Below are positions 30,914 to 38,916 of a stretch of DNA of 42,188 nt, piece by piece. The DNA lies in the IMG/VR virus record IMGVR_UViG_3300031569_001093, positions 1 to 42,188 of that record. The stretch is one strand, 5' to 3'. A program made the position numbers and the translations under genes. How positions within the stretch are numbered: position 1 is the first letter of the stretch; every line of letters begins with the position of its first letter. Source of the DNA: a virus. Below the pieces are notes generated by a model that saw nothing but the letters and a program-made list of their open reading frames with translations, was not told where the DNA came from and ran no database searches.

Positions 30914-31915
30914 ATGTCAGCATATAATCAAGAATTTAATAAAGATAATACTATATTGCGCTATATTATAGTAGCTCTTCTAGCAGAATTAAAAGATAAA
31001 GTCTATTATTATAATCAAATAGATGAGGATACTTTAAAGAAAATACCAGTACCTTTCTTTTATTCAATAACAGGAGACGGTAGATTTTTAATGGATAACT
31101 TCTTGTATGATGCAGAAGCTAAAGGTAAAGCTATAGGTGATTATGAAGTTGTTCCAAGAGGTATAATACAGTTAACTGGTATATCCATAGATTCGGGTAA
31201 TCAAACAAATAAGTTTGCTAGAAGTGAATTTGTACAAGAATGGGAAGGAATTTTAAAAACTTTTTCTTTAGAGACAAATTTCCTGCCACTAAACATGTCT
31301 TTTGATTGTACTGTAGTATGCTCTTCTAATTTGGAAATGTTAAAAGTTACTGAATCTTTAATGAGTAAGCTTTATAAAAATACATTGTTTCAGATTGATT
31401 TAGGAATGATGAGGGTCGCAGGAACATTTGCAGTCCCAGAAGATTATGCTCAAAATAGATTATTTGAATTTCAATTAAATGATAAGAAAGAATGGAGTGT
31501 AACATTTCCTATTGAAGTAGCTTCTTTTATGCCAGTGTTTGAAGGTGGTACATTGGTGCCAGAAATAAGTCTTATGACAAAATCTGCAATTAAAGCTAAT
31601 CCTAATGCACAAGGTGTAGGTATGTTAAGATCAGGTTCTAATAATGAATTAGGCATATTCTTTGGAGGAATATTCCAGAAATTTGAAATAACAAATGAAA
31701 GTTTATTAAAAGCACAGCCTACAGGTAGTATGAGTAATAAAGGATACATTAACCCAGATTCTATACAGACAGGTGGCGCTTATATGGAATCATCCATAAC
31801 ATCAGCCCCAATAATCCCTGAATCATTAGAAAGTTTAAATTTTAGAAATGCAAAAGCAGAACCAAAAGTAGATGAATCAGGCTTAGGAAGTGTAGATGAT
31901 GGATTCGGAAAGTGA
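30914..31915 (+). CDS. 15: tail sheath stabiliser, gp15-like
   Basis: 333 residues. Several segments line up in order with T4 gp15, the proximal tail sheath stabilisation/connector protein: ILRYIIVALLAELKDK with its RRYATLMGDLFSNIQIK, KIPVPFFYSITGDGRFLMD with FIRVPITYASKEHFMM, NMSFDCTVVCSSNLEMLKV with KMIYELSIFTRYEDDMFQI, and KEWSVTFPIEVASFMPV with IEWSLTFEVNGWMYPPV. The similarity was recognised by eye and is distant. It would cap the tail tube and sheath and join the tail to the head. It opens the morphogenesis region after gene 46. The C-terminal 90 residues look disordered. Confidence 0.6.
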   Translation: MSAYNQEFNKDNTILRYIIVALLAELKDKVYYYNQIDEDTLKKIPVPFFYSITGDGRFLMDNFLYDAEAKGKAIGDYEVVPRGIIQLTGISIDSGNQTNKFARSEFVQEWEGILKTFSLETNFLPLNMSFDCTVVCSSNLEMLKVTESLMSKLYKNTLFQIDLGMMRVAGTFAVPEDYAQNRLFEFQLNDKKEWSVTFPIEVASFMPVFEGGTLVPEISLMTKSAIKANPNAQGVGMLRSGSNNELGIFFGGIFQKFEITNESLLKAQPTGSMSNKGYINPDSIQTGGAYMESSITSAPIIPESLESLNFRNAKAEPKVDESGLGSVDDGFGK

Positions 31916-31950
31916 CAAACAATTAATCAAAGAGACTTATAATATATAAA
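31915..31950 (+). promoter_or_regulatory. two-box phage promoter, variant second box
   Basis: ACAAAC at 31915-31920, a 17-bp spacer, then TATAATATATAAA at 31938-31950. The core TTATAATATATAAAACAAAT recurs before the protease gene at 37055-37074. Confidence 0.5.
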
Positions 31951-31969
31951 ACAAATCAAATAGTGTAAT

Positions 31970-33853
31970 ATGGAAAACACAACTAACGAAGGACAAACTC
32001 AAGTTTATGCAGATGGCGCAATTGATGCCCAGCCTGGCGTAAATACAAATGCCCTTTATCTCAATAACCCTAAGCAGCAATTAATTGATATAATTCATGT
32101 ATTGTTTAGCCAAAGTGGTAAAATGTCAGATGGCGACAAAGGCGATAAAATTGAACATAGTGCTTCAATGACAGACCAACAAGTATTAGCTATTTTAGTT
32201 GGAATGGGTATTCCACAACAGATGGCAATGAGTGGTATTGCAAAGTATCATGAAAGCATGCCAGATCAATCCGATATATACACTGAAAATAATAATCAAA
32301 AAAATCATAACAAAATGAAATTTACATTAACAGACCTATACGAAAACGTTGTGGATAGCATTAATGGACTAAAGGCAATGGATAATGACAATTCCAGAGT
32401 TTCGTATTCTGTTAAAGAATCTTTAACTATTTTGGAAGAAGCATTAACTGCATTTCCAATGAAACTTAAAAATGCTGATCTTTCTAAGATTAGTGAAGAA
32501 TTAGAAAATTCAGTTAGTCCAGACCTTAAGTTTAAAATTGCAAGAAACTTATATACTAAATTATCACAGAGTACTTGGTTAAATCCAATTTCTGAATTAA
32601 GAGAGTTTATAATGGAATCATATAACAATTCTAAATGGTATTTTAGAATTAGTGAATCAATTGAAAGAACAGGAAATCAAAAAGGTAATTTAATGGAGTC
32701 ATTAAATTCTGATTTAACTTCTTTACTAAATGAATCAGATGTAAAATCTAAATTTTCTGTAGTTGCTGCAAAGCACCCATGGTCAATGGATACTAAAGCA
32801 ATCATAAATGAAATGAATGCTGAAGATCAAAAGGTTGCATCTACTTCAAGTGGAAAACTTGTAAAAGTTCTTTCTCCTATATTAGAATCTGAAAATGGAT
32901 TAACTTTCCAATTACATGGCAAGAATTACAATTATGACGGTAAAGACATTACTGAAACAACTGTAACGGATCCAAGATTCTTCGATGTATCTGAAGGATT
33001 AAAAATGTTCTCAAGAAATGGCGACATACTTTCTTTACACGGTGAAAATGGAAAATCATTAGAATATAATATTACCGAAGGAACATTACATATGGGTAAA
33101 ATTGATTTATCAAATGTAAGTATAATCGAATTAAAAGAATCTCTATTGGCAACTAACTTCTCAGGATATAGAAATCAATGGCAAAATGATAAAATTTGCA
33201 AATTCTTTGAATCTGTAGATATGATTGCTGAATTAGATGAATTCACAACTGTTCAAAATCAAGAATTTTTAGATGTATTTTTAACAATGATTGGAGTAAG
33301 TGAAGGTATTTACATTAATAAAGTAAATCCTGGAATGAAATTAAATGAAATGATAAAAATTAATACTGCAACAGAAACTGTTGATATAGTAAAGGAATTT
33401 ATTAATTTTGATATTTCACCAATTCTTTCTGAAAGATTACTCGCAGAGAATAATGAAAAAGCAATTGAAGAAAGTAAAAGAAAAGATCTTACTGATTCTA
33501 TTTCTTTTTTAGAAGAAAAGAAATCTGAAGTTGAAGCTGCTATTAAAAAGTTAGGTGAAACGGAAGAATTAACAGAAGCATTAACTTTATTAGCTGAAGA
33601 ATTAATAGGTAAGGAAAAAGAATTAGCTAATTCTTATATCTCTGAAAAAAAAACTAAAGACGACTATTTAAATGACGGTTTCGTAGAAGCATCGGTTAAA
33701 AAGGAAGGTCAAGGTCTTAAAAAGAGACAAGAAGTATTAGTCTCAGCTGAAGAATATGCTTCTCTAGGTGATGAGGATATGTTAAGTGTAATTGTTCCTA
33801 AGAATGGAAAAAGTATAATAATGCCAAAAGGCGATTTAGAAGTTAAGATTTAA
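31970..33853 (+). CDS. large hypothetical virion or assembly protein
   Basis: 627 residues, not recognised. An N-terminal 110-residue part is Gln/Asn-rich with a UBA-like helix (MTDQQVLAILVGMGIPQQMA). A second part starts near residue 117 (MKFTLTDLYENVVDSINGL), which reads like an independent protein start, so the gene may be a fusion. The middle is mixed alpha/beta, and residues 500-570 form a charged coiled coil (DSISFLEEKKSEVEAAIKKL). It has its own promoter and is followed by a strong terminator, and its neighbours are tail and head genes. A structural or scaffolding role is inferred from location only. Confidence 0.65.
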   Translation: MENTTNEGQTQVYADGAIDAQPGVNTNALYLNNPKQQLIDIIHVLFSQSGKMSDGDKGDKIEHSASMTDQQVLAILVGMGIPQQMAMSGIAKYHESMPDQSDIYTENNNQKNHNKMKFTLTDLYENVVDSINGLKAMDNDNSRVSYSVKESLTILEEALTAFPMKLKNADLSKISEELENSVSPDLKFKIARNLYTKLSQSTWLNPISELREFIMESYNNSKWYFRISESIERTGNQKGNLMESLNSDLTSLLNESDVKSKFSVVAAKHPWSMDTKAIINEMNAEDQKVASTSSGKLVKVLSPILESENGLTFQLHGKNYNYDGKDITETTVTDPRFFDVSEGLKMFSRNGDILSLHGENGKSLEYNITEGTLHMGKIDLSNVSIIELKESLLATNFSGYRNQWQNDKICKFFESVDMIAELDEFTTVQNQEFLDVFLTMIGVSEGIYINKVNPGMKLNEMIKINTATETVDIVKEFINFDISPILSERLLAENNEKAIEESKRKDLTDSISFLEEKKSEVEAAIKKLGETEELTEALTLLAEELIGKEKELANSYISEKKTKDDYLNDGFVEASVKKEGQGLKKRQEVLVSAEEYASLGDEDMLSVIVPKNGKSIIMPKGDLEVKI

Positions 33854-33883
33854 ATATAGCTTTACATCTACTAATAATATTAG

Positions 33884-33913
33884 AGGACCGATTGATTAAA
33901 CAATCGGTCCTTT
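33884..33913 (+). terminator. intrinsic terminator
   Basis: AGGACCGATTG (33884-33894) pairs perfectly over 11 bp with CAATCGGTCCT (33901-33911) around a 6-base loop, followed by TTTCTT. The next promoter's upstream box lies in the loop. Confidence 0.88.
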
Positions 33914-33932
33914 CTTGTATATAATAATAAAT
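33896..33932 (+). promoter_or_regulatory. two-box phage promoter of gene 55, nested in a terminator
   Basis: TTAAAC at 33896-33901 sits in the terminator loop and the first base of its right arm. After an 18-bp spacer comes TATAATAATAAAT at 33920-33932, 12 bases before the ATG at 33945. Confidence 0.65.
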
Positions 33933-33944
33933 AAAACAAAGTTA

Positions 33945-34310
33945 ATGGCAAGGAAAAGAAATTATTTAAACAATAGAGATCTATTAGATCAAATCGTTTT
34001 ATCGAAAGAGTTAGACGAGTTAACACCAAAGGCTTTAGAATTCCTAATGTTATTAGCAGATAAGTGTTCACGAAAATTAACATATAGAAATCCAGAAGAT
34101 AGGCAAGATTGTATTGCTTATGCTTATATGGATCTTTATAGATATTGGAGGAATTTTAATCCAGAAAAAAGTACTAATGCATTTGCTTATTTTACTGAAA
34201 TAGCAAAAAGAGGATTTGCAAAAGGCTGGAATAAATTACACCCAAAGAAATATTATGGCACTGTTTCAATTAATGGTAGCGCTGATAGCGAAGGTATTTA
34301 TACAATATAG
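33945..34310 (+). CDS. 55: late-transcription sigma factor gp55
   Basis: 121 residues from ATG 33945. An upstream in-frame ATG at 33915 lies inside the promoter. It contains sigma region 2 only: RQDCIAYAYMDLYRYWRNFN followed by PEKSTNAFAYFTEIAKRGF, which matches the T4 gp55 pattern NFNPEKSNNPFAYFTQI. In T4, gp55 replaces sigma-70 on host polymerase and recognises TATAAATA late promoters with help of gp33 and the gp45 clamp. Here TATAAWAATAAA boxes precede many genes, including this one, so autoregulation is possible. It is shorter than T4 gp55 (185), and an obvious C-terminal clamp-binding motif is not seen. Confidence 0.85.
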   Translation: MARKRNYLNNRDLLDQIVLSKELDELTPKALEFLMLLADKCSRKLTYRNPEDRQDCIAYAYMDLYRYWRNFNPEKSTNAFAYFTEIAKRGFAKGWNKLHPKKYYGTVSINGSADSEGIYTI

Positions 34311-34320
34311 TTAATTGCCT

Positions 34321-34797
34321 ATGAGCATTAAAAAGGTAAAACCTACTTCAAAGTCTGGATTTAAACAAGGTTATTATAAACCTAAATACCCTCAGAAGTA
34401 TAGAGGAGAAGGACCAATTATATATAGAAGCAGCTGGGAAAGAAAGTTTTGTTATTGGTGTGATCATAATATGGATGTGATATACTGGATATCTGAACCT
34501 TTCTCTATACCTTATTTTAATTTGTTAGATAATAAATTTCATAAGTATTATCCAGATTTTTTCTTTAAAATGAAAAAGGGAGACAAGACAGAAGAATATG
34601 TAGTAGAAATAAAACCTAAGGCACAATTACAAAAACCTAAGGAACCAAAGAGAAAAACTGCAAAGGCATTAAAAAATTTTAAATATGCTTACGAATCGTA
34701 TGTAAGAAATTTATGCAAACAAAATGCATTAAACAAAATGGCAAGAGAAAGAAATTGTAAAGTAATGTTATTAACGGAAGACTCAAAATTATTTTAA
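34321..34797 (+). CDS. 4: head completion protein gp4
   Basis: 158 residues from ATG 34321 (a TTG 6 bases upstream is in frame but less likely). The pattern GYYKPKYPQKYRGEGPIIYR, SSWERKFCYWCD, VIYWISEPFSIPY, KYYPDFFFKM and YVVEIKPKAQLQKPKEPKR follows the gp4/gp50 head completion family of T4-like phages, which has a PD-(D/E)xK-like core (PDF...EIK). It acts after DNA packaging to finish the head and allow tail joining. It ends DSKLF. The stop overlaps the next start (TAATG). Confidence 0.85.
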   Translation: MSIKKVKPTSKSGFKQGYYKPKYPQKYRGEGPIIYRSSWERKFCYWCDHNMDVIYWISEPFSIPYFNLLDNKFHKYYPDFFFKMKKGDKTEEYVVEIKPKAQLQKPKEPKRKTAKALKNFKYAYESYVRNLCKQNALNKMARERNCKVMLLTEDSKLF

Positions 34798-35375
34798 TGG
34801 CTTTAATAGGATCATTTACAGAAGATTTAGATCTTTACCTTACTGAAAATAAAGGTAGAAGTCGTGCATCTAAACAATCACAGATTGATATACCTAGGAT
34901 TAGCGCAAAAAGCGATGGTGTTTTAAATCCTGGTAAAATGTATTGTTTTAATTATTATACTAAAGATGAATTATTTTATGATACTAAACCATTAGTTATA
35001 GGTTTAGGAGAATCTGATAATGGTCATCAATTAGGTATTAATTTACATTACATGCCTTATGAAGCAAGAATACCATTTTTAACAGAACTTACCGTATCAT
35101 TAGGTAGCCAAATAAAAGGCTTAACTAAAGGTAGTGCATTAGGCAATCCTGAACAGCAAAAACCAATAACCGCATTTAGGTGGGACTTTGTAAAGCAAGC
35201 ATTTGGTAAGAAATATAACTTAACTTATTGCACTAGACAGTATATAATAAAGAAAATGAAAAATCCTTATGTCCTAGGATATGAAGATTGGTATGTAGGT
35301 GGTGTGAATAATGAGAATCAATTCTTTGGAGGAAATATAAATCAAGCACAATCATTATACTACAAGAATATATAA
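34797..35375 (+). CDS. conserved-looking virion-region protein
   Basis: 192 residues. The core LNPGKMYCFNYYTKDELFYD, PLVIGLGES, QLGINLHYMPYEARIPFLTE looks like a compact beta-rich domain, with a C-terminal half of helices and loops (AFRWDFVKQAFGKKYNLTY). In T4 the genes around 4 are 2, 53 and 5, but I do not see gp2 or gp53 motifs. It starts on the stop codon of gene 4 and ends 19 bases before the portal gene, so it is probably a head, neck or packaging accessory protein. Confidence 0.6.
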   Translation: MALIGSFTEDLDLYLTENKGRSRASKQSQIDIPRISAKSDGVLNPGKMYCFNYYTKDELFYDTKPLVIGLGESDNGHQLGINLHYMPYEARIPFLTELTVSLGSQIKGLTKGSALGNPEQQKPITAFRWDFVKQAFGKKYNLTYCTRQYIIKKMKNPYVLGYEDWYVGGVNNENQFFGGNINQAQSLYYKNI

Positions 35376-35394
35376 AATAATAAAAAATAAGAAT

Positions 35395-37041
35395 ATGGCA
35401 GGTTTTACAGATAGAAGAGGTCCTTTAAGTACAGGGAACCCAGTACGAAAGCTTCTTAAAGATCTTTCTAATTTAGGAATGGCTTACGATGATATGATTA
35501 TTCGTAATTCGAGAGCAGTAGGTTTTACTGAAAATCAAATGGGTTATTCGTTTAATCCAATGGGATCTGATGGTGATGATATGTATGGCGCATTTGCTGC
35601 ACTATCATTGACTGATACTAACATGAAGAAAAACATTGCGTTTTTTGATCAAGACTATGTTAGAAAACGTGATCAACTTAGAACTTTTGCTGTACAAGAT
35701 GAAATAGAAGAAATCTTAGATGTAATTACCGATGAGGCTATTGTATTTGATGAATCTAATTATATGGCATATGCTGATTTTAATGGTCATATTGGAGAAT
35801 CGATTGAAGAAGAAATTGCAGATGTATATAATAACATATATAATTACTTTGGGTTTAATGATTCGGTTGCTCCGTGGAATTATTTTAGAAAATGGATGAT
35901 TGATGGTTATCTTGCATTTGAAATAGTTTATAATGATAAGCAAACTGAAATTATTGGTTTTAAAGAATTAGATCCTATATCATTAATGCCAGGTATTGAT
36001 ACTGATGATGGTAAAAAAGTTTGGATTCAATATAAAGGTGAAGGCGCAAAGGAAAGAACACTATGGGATTCTCAAATAATTTATATTTCATATTCACAAG
36101 TTAATTCTCCAATGAGAATATCTTACGTGGAAAGATTAATAAGATCTTTTAATCTTTTAAGAATAATGGAACATAGTAGAATTATCTGGGCTGTATCTAA
36201 TGCTTCATTTAAAACACAATTTACAATCCCAGTTGGTGGTAAATCAAAAACCAGAGCAAAACAATCTCTGGCAACATTAATGAACTCATATCGTGAGGTT
36301 GTAGACTTTAACTTTGAGAGTGGTGAGATTCAAACCAATGGAAAGCCAATGATGCCGTTTAATAAGGAATATTGGTTACCGTCTAAGGATGGTGAATCAC
36401 CTGAGATACAAACCATTGGTGGTGACGGTCCTGATTTAGGTGATACTGAATCTTTAAAATACTTTTCTGATAAATTACAATTAGCTTCTAAAATTCCATT
36501 TTCTAGATTTGATAGAGAAGGTGGTAATACATATGATATGGAAGGTAGTGGAATGCTAAGAGATGAAATTAAGTTTGGTAGGTTTATTTCAAGGTTAAGA
36601 TCAATATGGCAAGAAATATTAGTTAAACCAGTATATCTTCAAATGTGTCTTAATCATCCAGAATTAAAAAATGATATTGCGTTTAAGGCAGGTTTAGGAT
36701 TAAACTTTATGAAAGACAATGTGTTTGAGGAAATGAAAGAAATGGAATTGCAAACAAAACGTGTTGATTTTATTGGTAACTTAAAAACTCAATTAAGTAC
36801 AATGACTGCTGAGATGGAAGAAATACCATACTTTGATTTAGGATTCTTAATTAAGAGATACGGTGGATTTACTCGTGATGATATTAAAGCAAATGCTCGA
36901 GCTAAAGAACGTGAAGAACTTGCAACAGCAGGATATAAAGAAGAAGATATAGAAAAGATCTTATTAGGTGCTAATAAGGATGATTTTAAGCCTGAGGAAA
37001 AATCTGATGGTATAGATGATGATCCATTAGCAGATTTATAA
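35395..37041 (+). CDS. 20: portal vertex protein gp20
   Basis: 548 residues (T4 524). Portal landmarks of the T4 family: QDEIEEILDVITDEAIVFDE, KELDPISLMPGID, SYVERLIRSFNLLRIMEHSR, then KEYWLPSKDGESPEIQTIGG and LKYFSDKLQLASKIPFSRFD. The dodecameric portal is the DNA entry/exit channel and nucleates prohead assembly. The C-terminus is acidic (GIDDDPLADL). It is followed by protease/scaffold and capsid genes, the same order as in T4 (20-21-22-23). Confidence 0.93.
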   Translation: MAGFTDRRGPLSTGNPVRKLLKDLSNLGMAYDDMIIRNSRAVGFTENQMGYSFNPMGSDGDDMYGAFAALSLTDTNMKKNIAFFDQDYVRKRDQLRTFAVQDEIEEILDVITDEAIVFDESNYMAYADFNGHIGESIEEEIADVYNNIYNYFGFNDSVAPWNYFRKWMIDGYLAFEIVYNDKQTEIIGFKELDPISLMPGIDTDDGKKVWIQYKGEGAKERTLWDSQIIYISYSQVNSPMRISYVERLIRSFNLLRIMEHSRIIWAVSNASFKTQFTIPVGGKSKTRAKQSLATLMNSYREVVDFNFESGEIQTNGKPMMPFNKEYWLPSKDGESPEIQTIGGDGPDLGDTESLKYFSDKLQLASKIPFSRFDREGGNTYDMEGSGMLRDEIKFGRFISRLRSIWQEILVKPVYLQMCLNHPELKNDIAFKAGLGLNFMKDNVFEEMKEMELQTKRVDFIGNLKTQLSTMTAEMEEIPYFDLGFLIKRYGGFTRDDIKANARAKEREELATAGYKEEDIEKILLGANKDDFKPEEKSDGIDDDPLADL

Positions 37042-37055
37042 AAACTAATAAGAGT

Positions 37056-37068
37056 TATAATATATAAA
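37056..37068 (+). promoter_or_regulatory. late-type promoter box before gene 21
   Basis: TATAATATATAAA, within the 20-base core TTATAATATATAAAACAAAT that is also present upstream of 31970. Here no AAAAC box lies 17-18 bp upstream; the nearest AAAAC is only about 10 bp away. Confidence 0.45.
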
Positions 37069-37087
37069 ACAAATAATAACTAGAAAG

Positions 37088-38809
37088 ATGTCAAATAAGA
37101 AACTTTTAATTCTAGAAAGATCTAAGTCTAATTTAAGTATGACAAAAGATGCCGATGGCTCTGTTGTCCTTGAAGGAGTATTTACTGAGATTGGAGTAAA
37201 GAATAAAAACAATAGAATATATGAAGAAGCTGAAGTTCTTCCTCATATTAATGAACTAAAAGAAAAGGTTAAAACAAACAAACTTTTAGGTGAGTTAGAT
37301 CACCCTAAGGATTTTGACATTAGTTTATCAAATGTATCACACGTCATTGAAGATTTAAATTATGATAGTGATAAGAAACAAGTATTAGGAAGAATCAGAT
37401 TACTAAATACTTCAAAAGGAAAAGAAGCTCAAGCATTAATAGAAGATGGTATTCCATTACATATTTCAAGTAGAGCGGCTGGAACTGTTGATGAACAAGG
37501 AAAGGTTAAAATTAAAAAATTCTTTACTTATGATTTAGTTGCAGATCCTGGATTTGAAAATGCTGAATTAGCTAGAGTAAATGAATCTTATGGAATTGAA
37601 AATTCTGAAGGTTTATATATTTATGAAATGGCAGAAACTGAAGATGAAATAAATAAAACAAATAAAACAGATTTAACAATGGAAAATACATCAGGAAATT
37701 TTGTAACCGTTGAGGATTTCAACAAGTACACTGAATACATTAAAGATACTTTAGACAGTGTTAAGGAATCTGCTAATTCGAACAATGATGAACTATTACA
37801 AAAACTAGTTACATATAGTGAGCATATTGCAGAGAAAGTAAATCAGGTAACTGATTATACTGAATACTTATCAGAAAATCTTGACAAAAGTATATCTCAT
37901 TCTGATTATATTGCAGAGAATGTAGATAAAATTAAAAATTACGCTTCTTATCTAGGAGAAGAACTAGATAGTTCTATTCAATATACTGAGCACGTTGCTG
38001 AACAGGCAGATAAAGGAATTGAGTATTCTAATTATTTAGGAGAAAAACTAGAAAAAGGAATTGACTATTCAGAATATGTTGCTGAAACATTAGATAAGAA
38101 TATTGCTTATTCAGAATATCTTGGTGAAAATTTAACTAAGTCTATTAAATACTCTGAGTATATTGCTGAAAATGCAAATACTGTAAATGGAGAAGTAATT
38201 AATGAAGAAACTGTATCTGTATCATCTGAGCCTAAAATTGAGGAATCAATAAATGAATCAGTTGAGGCTAAAGAAAAAGTATCTTATAAAGATGCAATAA
38301 GTGAAAAGTTATCAAACTTAATTTCTAAGGCAGAAGCTAAATCAATTACTGAAATGCACTTTATGAATTTTTTATCAGAATCTAAAAAGAATCAATTTGA
38401 TTCTTTAGAAGAAGATAAGAAAAGTTTAATAGTTGAATCAATGAATAAAGATTCTATTATGTCAACTATACAAGCTGAAAACATTTGGGATTCATGTTTT
38501 ATAACTGAAAGAAAGGAAATTAACTTTATTGATGATATGCCAGAAAAATTCCGTTCTAAATGGGATAATCTTTCTGAGAATAGAAAAGAACAAATTATAT
38601 CAGAAGCAAGGTTTCACCCCGTAGGTAATCAATACGGAATTAATAACTTCTGGCAAACAAGAGATCTTAGAGATACTCAAATGAATTTAGAATCAATTAA
38701 CGAAAGTAAAACTGCTGCTGAAGCTGCTCAAACTAAAACTGAGCCATTATTAAATGAAAGCTTTCAAACAGATTTAATTCAAAAAATGAAATTCAGATTA
38801 AATAGATAA
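37088..38809 (+). CDS. 21: prohead protease gp21 fused to a gp22-like scaffold
   Basis: 573 residues. Residues 1-165 are a herpesvirus-type prohead protease: GVFTEIGVKNKNNRIYEE, the catalytic His72 in LLGELDHPKD, and the catalytic Ser in HISSRAAG (Ser127/Ser128). Residues about 200-573 are acidic and coiled-coil rich, with eight 14-residue repeats at 247-358 and a C-terminal LLNESFQTDLIQKMKFRLNR. In T4, gp21 (212) and gp22 scaffold (269) are separate genes in this order, and their sum is near the length seen here. One polypeptide would couple protease to core, and an internal start (for example Met198, MENTSGNF) could also give scaffold alone. Confidence 0.85.
   Translation: MSNKKLLILERSKSNLSMTKDADGSVVLEGVFTEIGVKNKNNRIYEEAEVLPHINELKEKVKTNKLLGELDHPKDFDISLSNVSHVIEDLNYDSDKKQVLGRIRLLNTSKGKEAQALIEDGIPLHISSRAAGTVDEQGKVKIKKFFTYDLVADPGFENAELARVNESYGIENSEGLYIYEMAETEDEINKTNKTDLTMENTSGNFVTVEDFNKYTEYIKDTLDSVKESANSNNDELLQKLVTYSEHIAEKVNQVTDYTEYLSENLDKSISHSDYIAENVDKIKNYASYLGEELDSSIQYTEHVAEQADKGIEYSNYLGEKLEKGIDYSEYVAETLDKNIAYSEYLGENLTKSIKYSEYIAENANTVNGEVINEETVSVSSEPKIEESINESVEAKEKVSYKDAISEKLSNLISKAEAKSITEMHFMNFLSESKKNQFDSLEEDKKSLIVESMNKDSIMSTIQAENIWDSCFITERKEINFIDDMPEKFRSKWDNLSENRKEQIISEARFHPVGNQYGINNFWQTRDLRDTQMNLESINESKTAAEAAQTKTEPLLNESFQTDLIQKMKFRLNR
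37826..38161 (+). repeat. eight 42-bp coding repeats (14-residue coiled-coil units)
   Basis: Residues 247-358 of the protease-scaffold protein are eight 14-residue units of the form [IVL]-[AGS]-E-x-x-[DEN]-K-x-I-x-Y-[ST]-[ED]-Y. Examples are LGEKLEKGIDYSEY and VAETLDKNIAYSEY, with IAE and LGE forms mostly alternating. Fourteen residues equal two heptads. The DNA copies have diverged, so this is old repeat expansion under protein-level constraint. Confidence 0.88.
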
Positions 38810-38916
38810 TCATTTAATCTAAACAATATAATCGAATAGTCAAGAAGAAAAGGACTTAGGCGATTAAAAACGGAATACTAATAATATTCCACAAAATGCG
38901 AAAATAAAAATTTAAT
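38810..38916 (+). promoter_or_regulatory. 107-base leader of the major capsid gene with hairpin
   Basis: No gene. GGAATA (38872-38877) pairs with TATTCC (38885-38890) around a 7-base loop, without a T tract, 26 bases before the capsid ATG. A purine-rich stretch AAGAAGAAAAGGACTTAGG precedes it. No two-box promoter is visible, so this may be a processed or regulated leader for a highly expressed gene. Confidence 0.4.
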
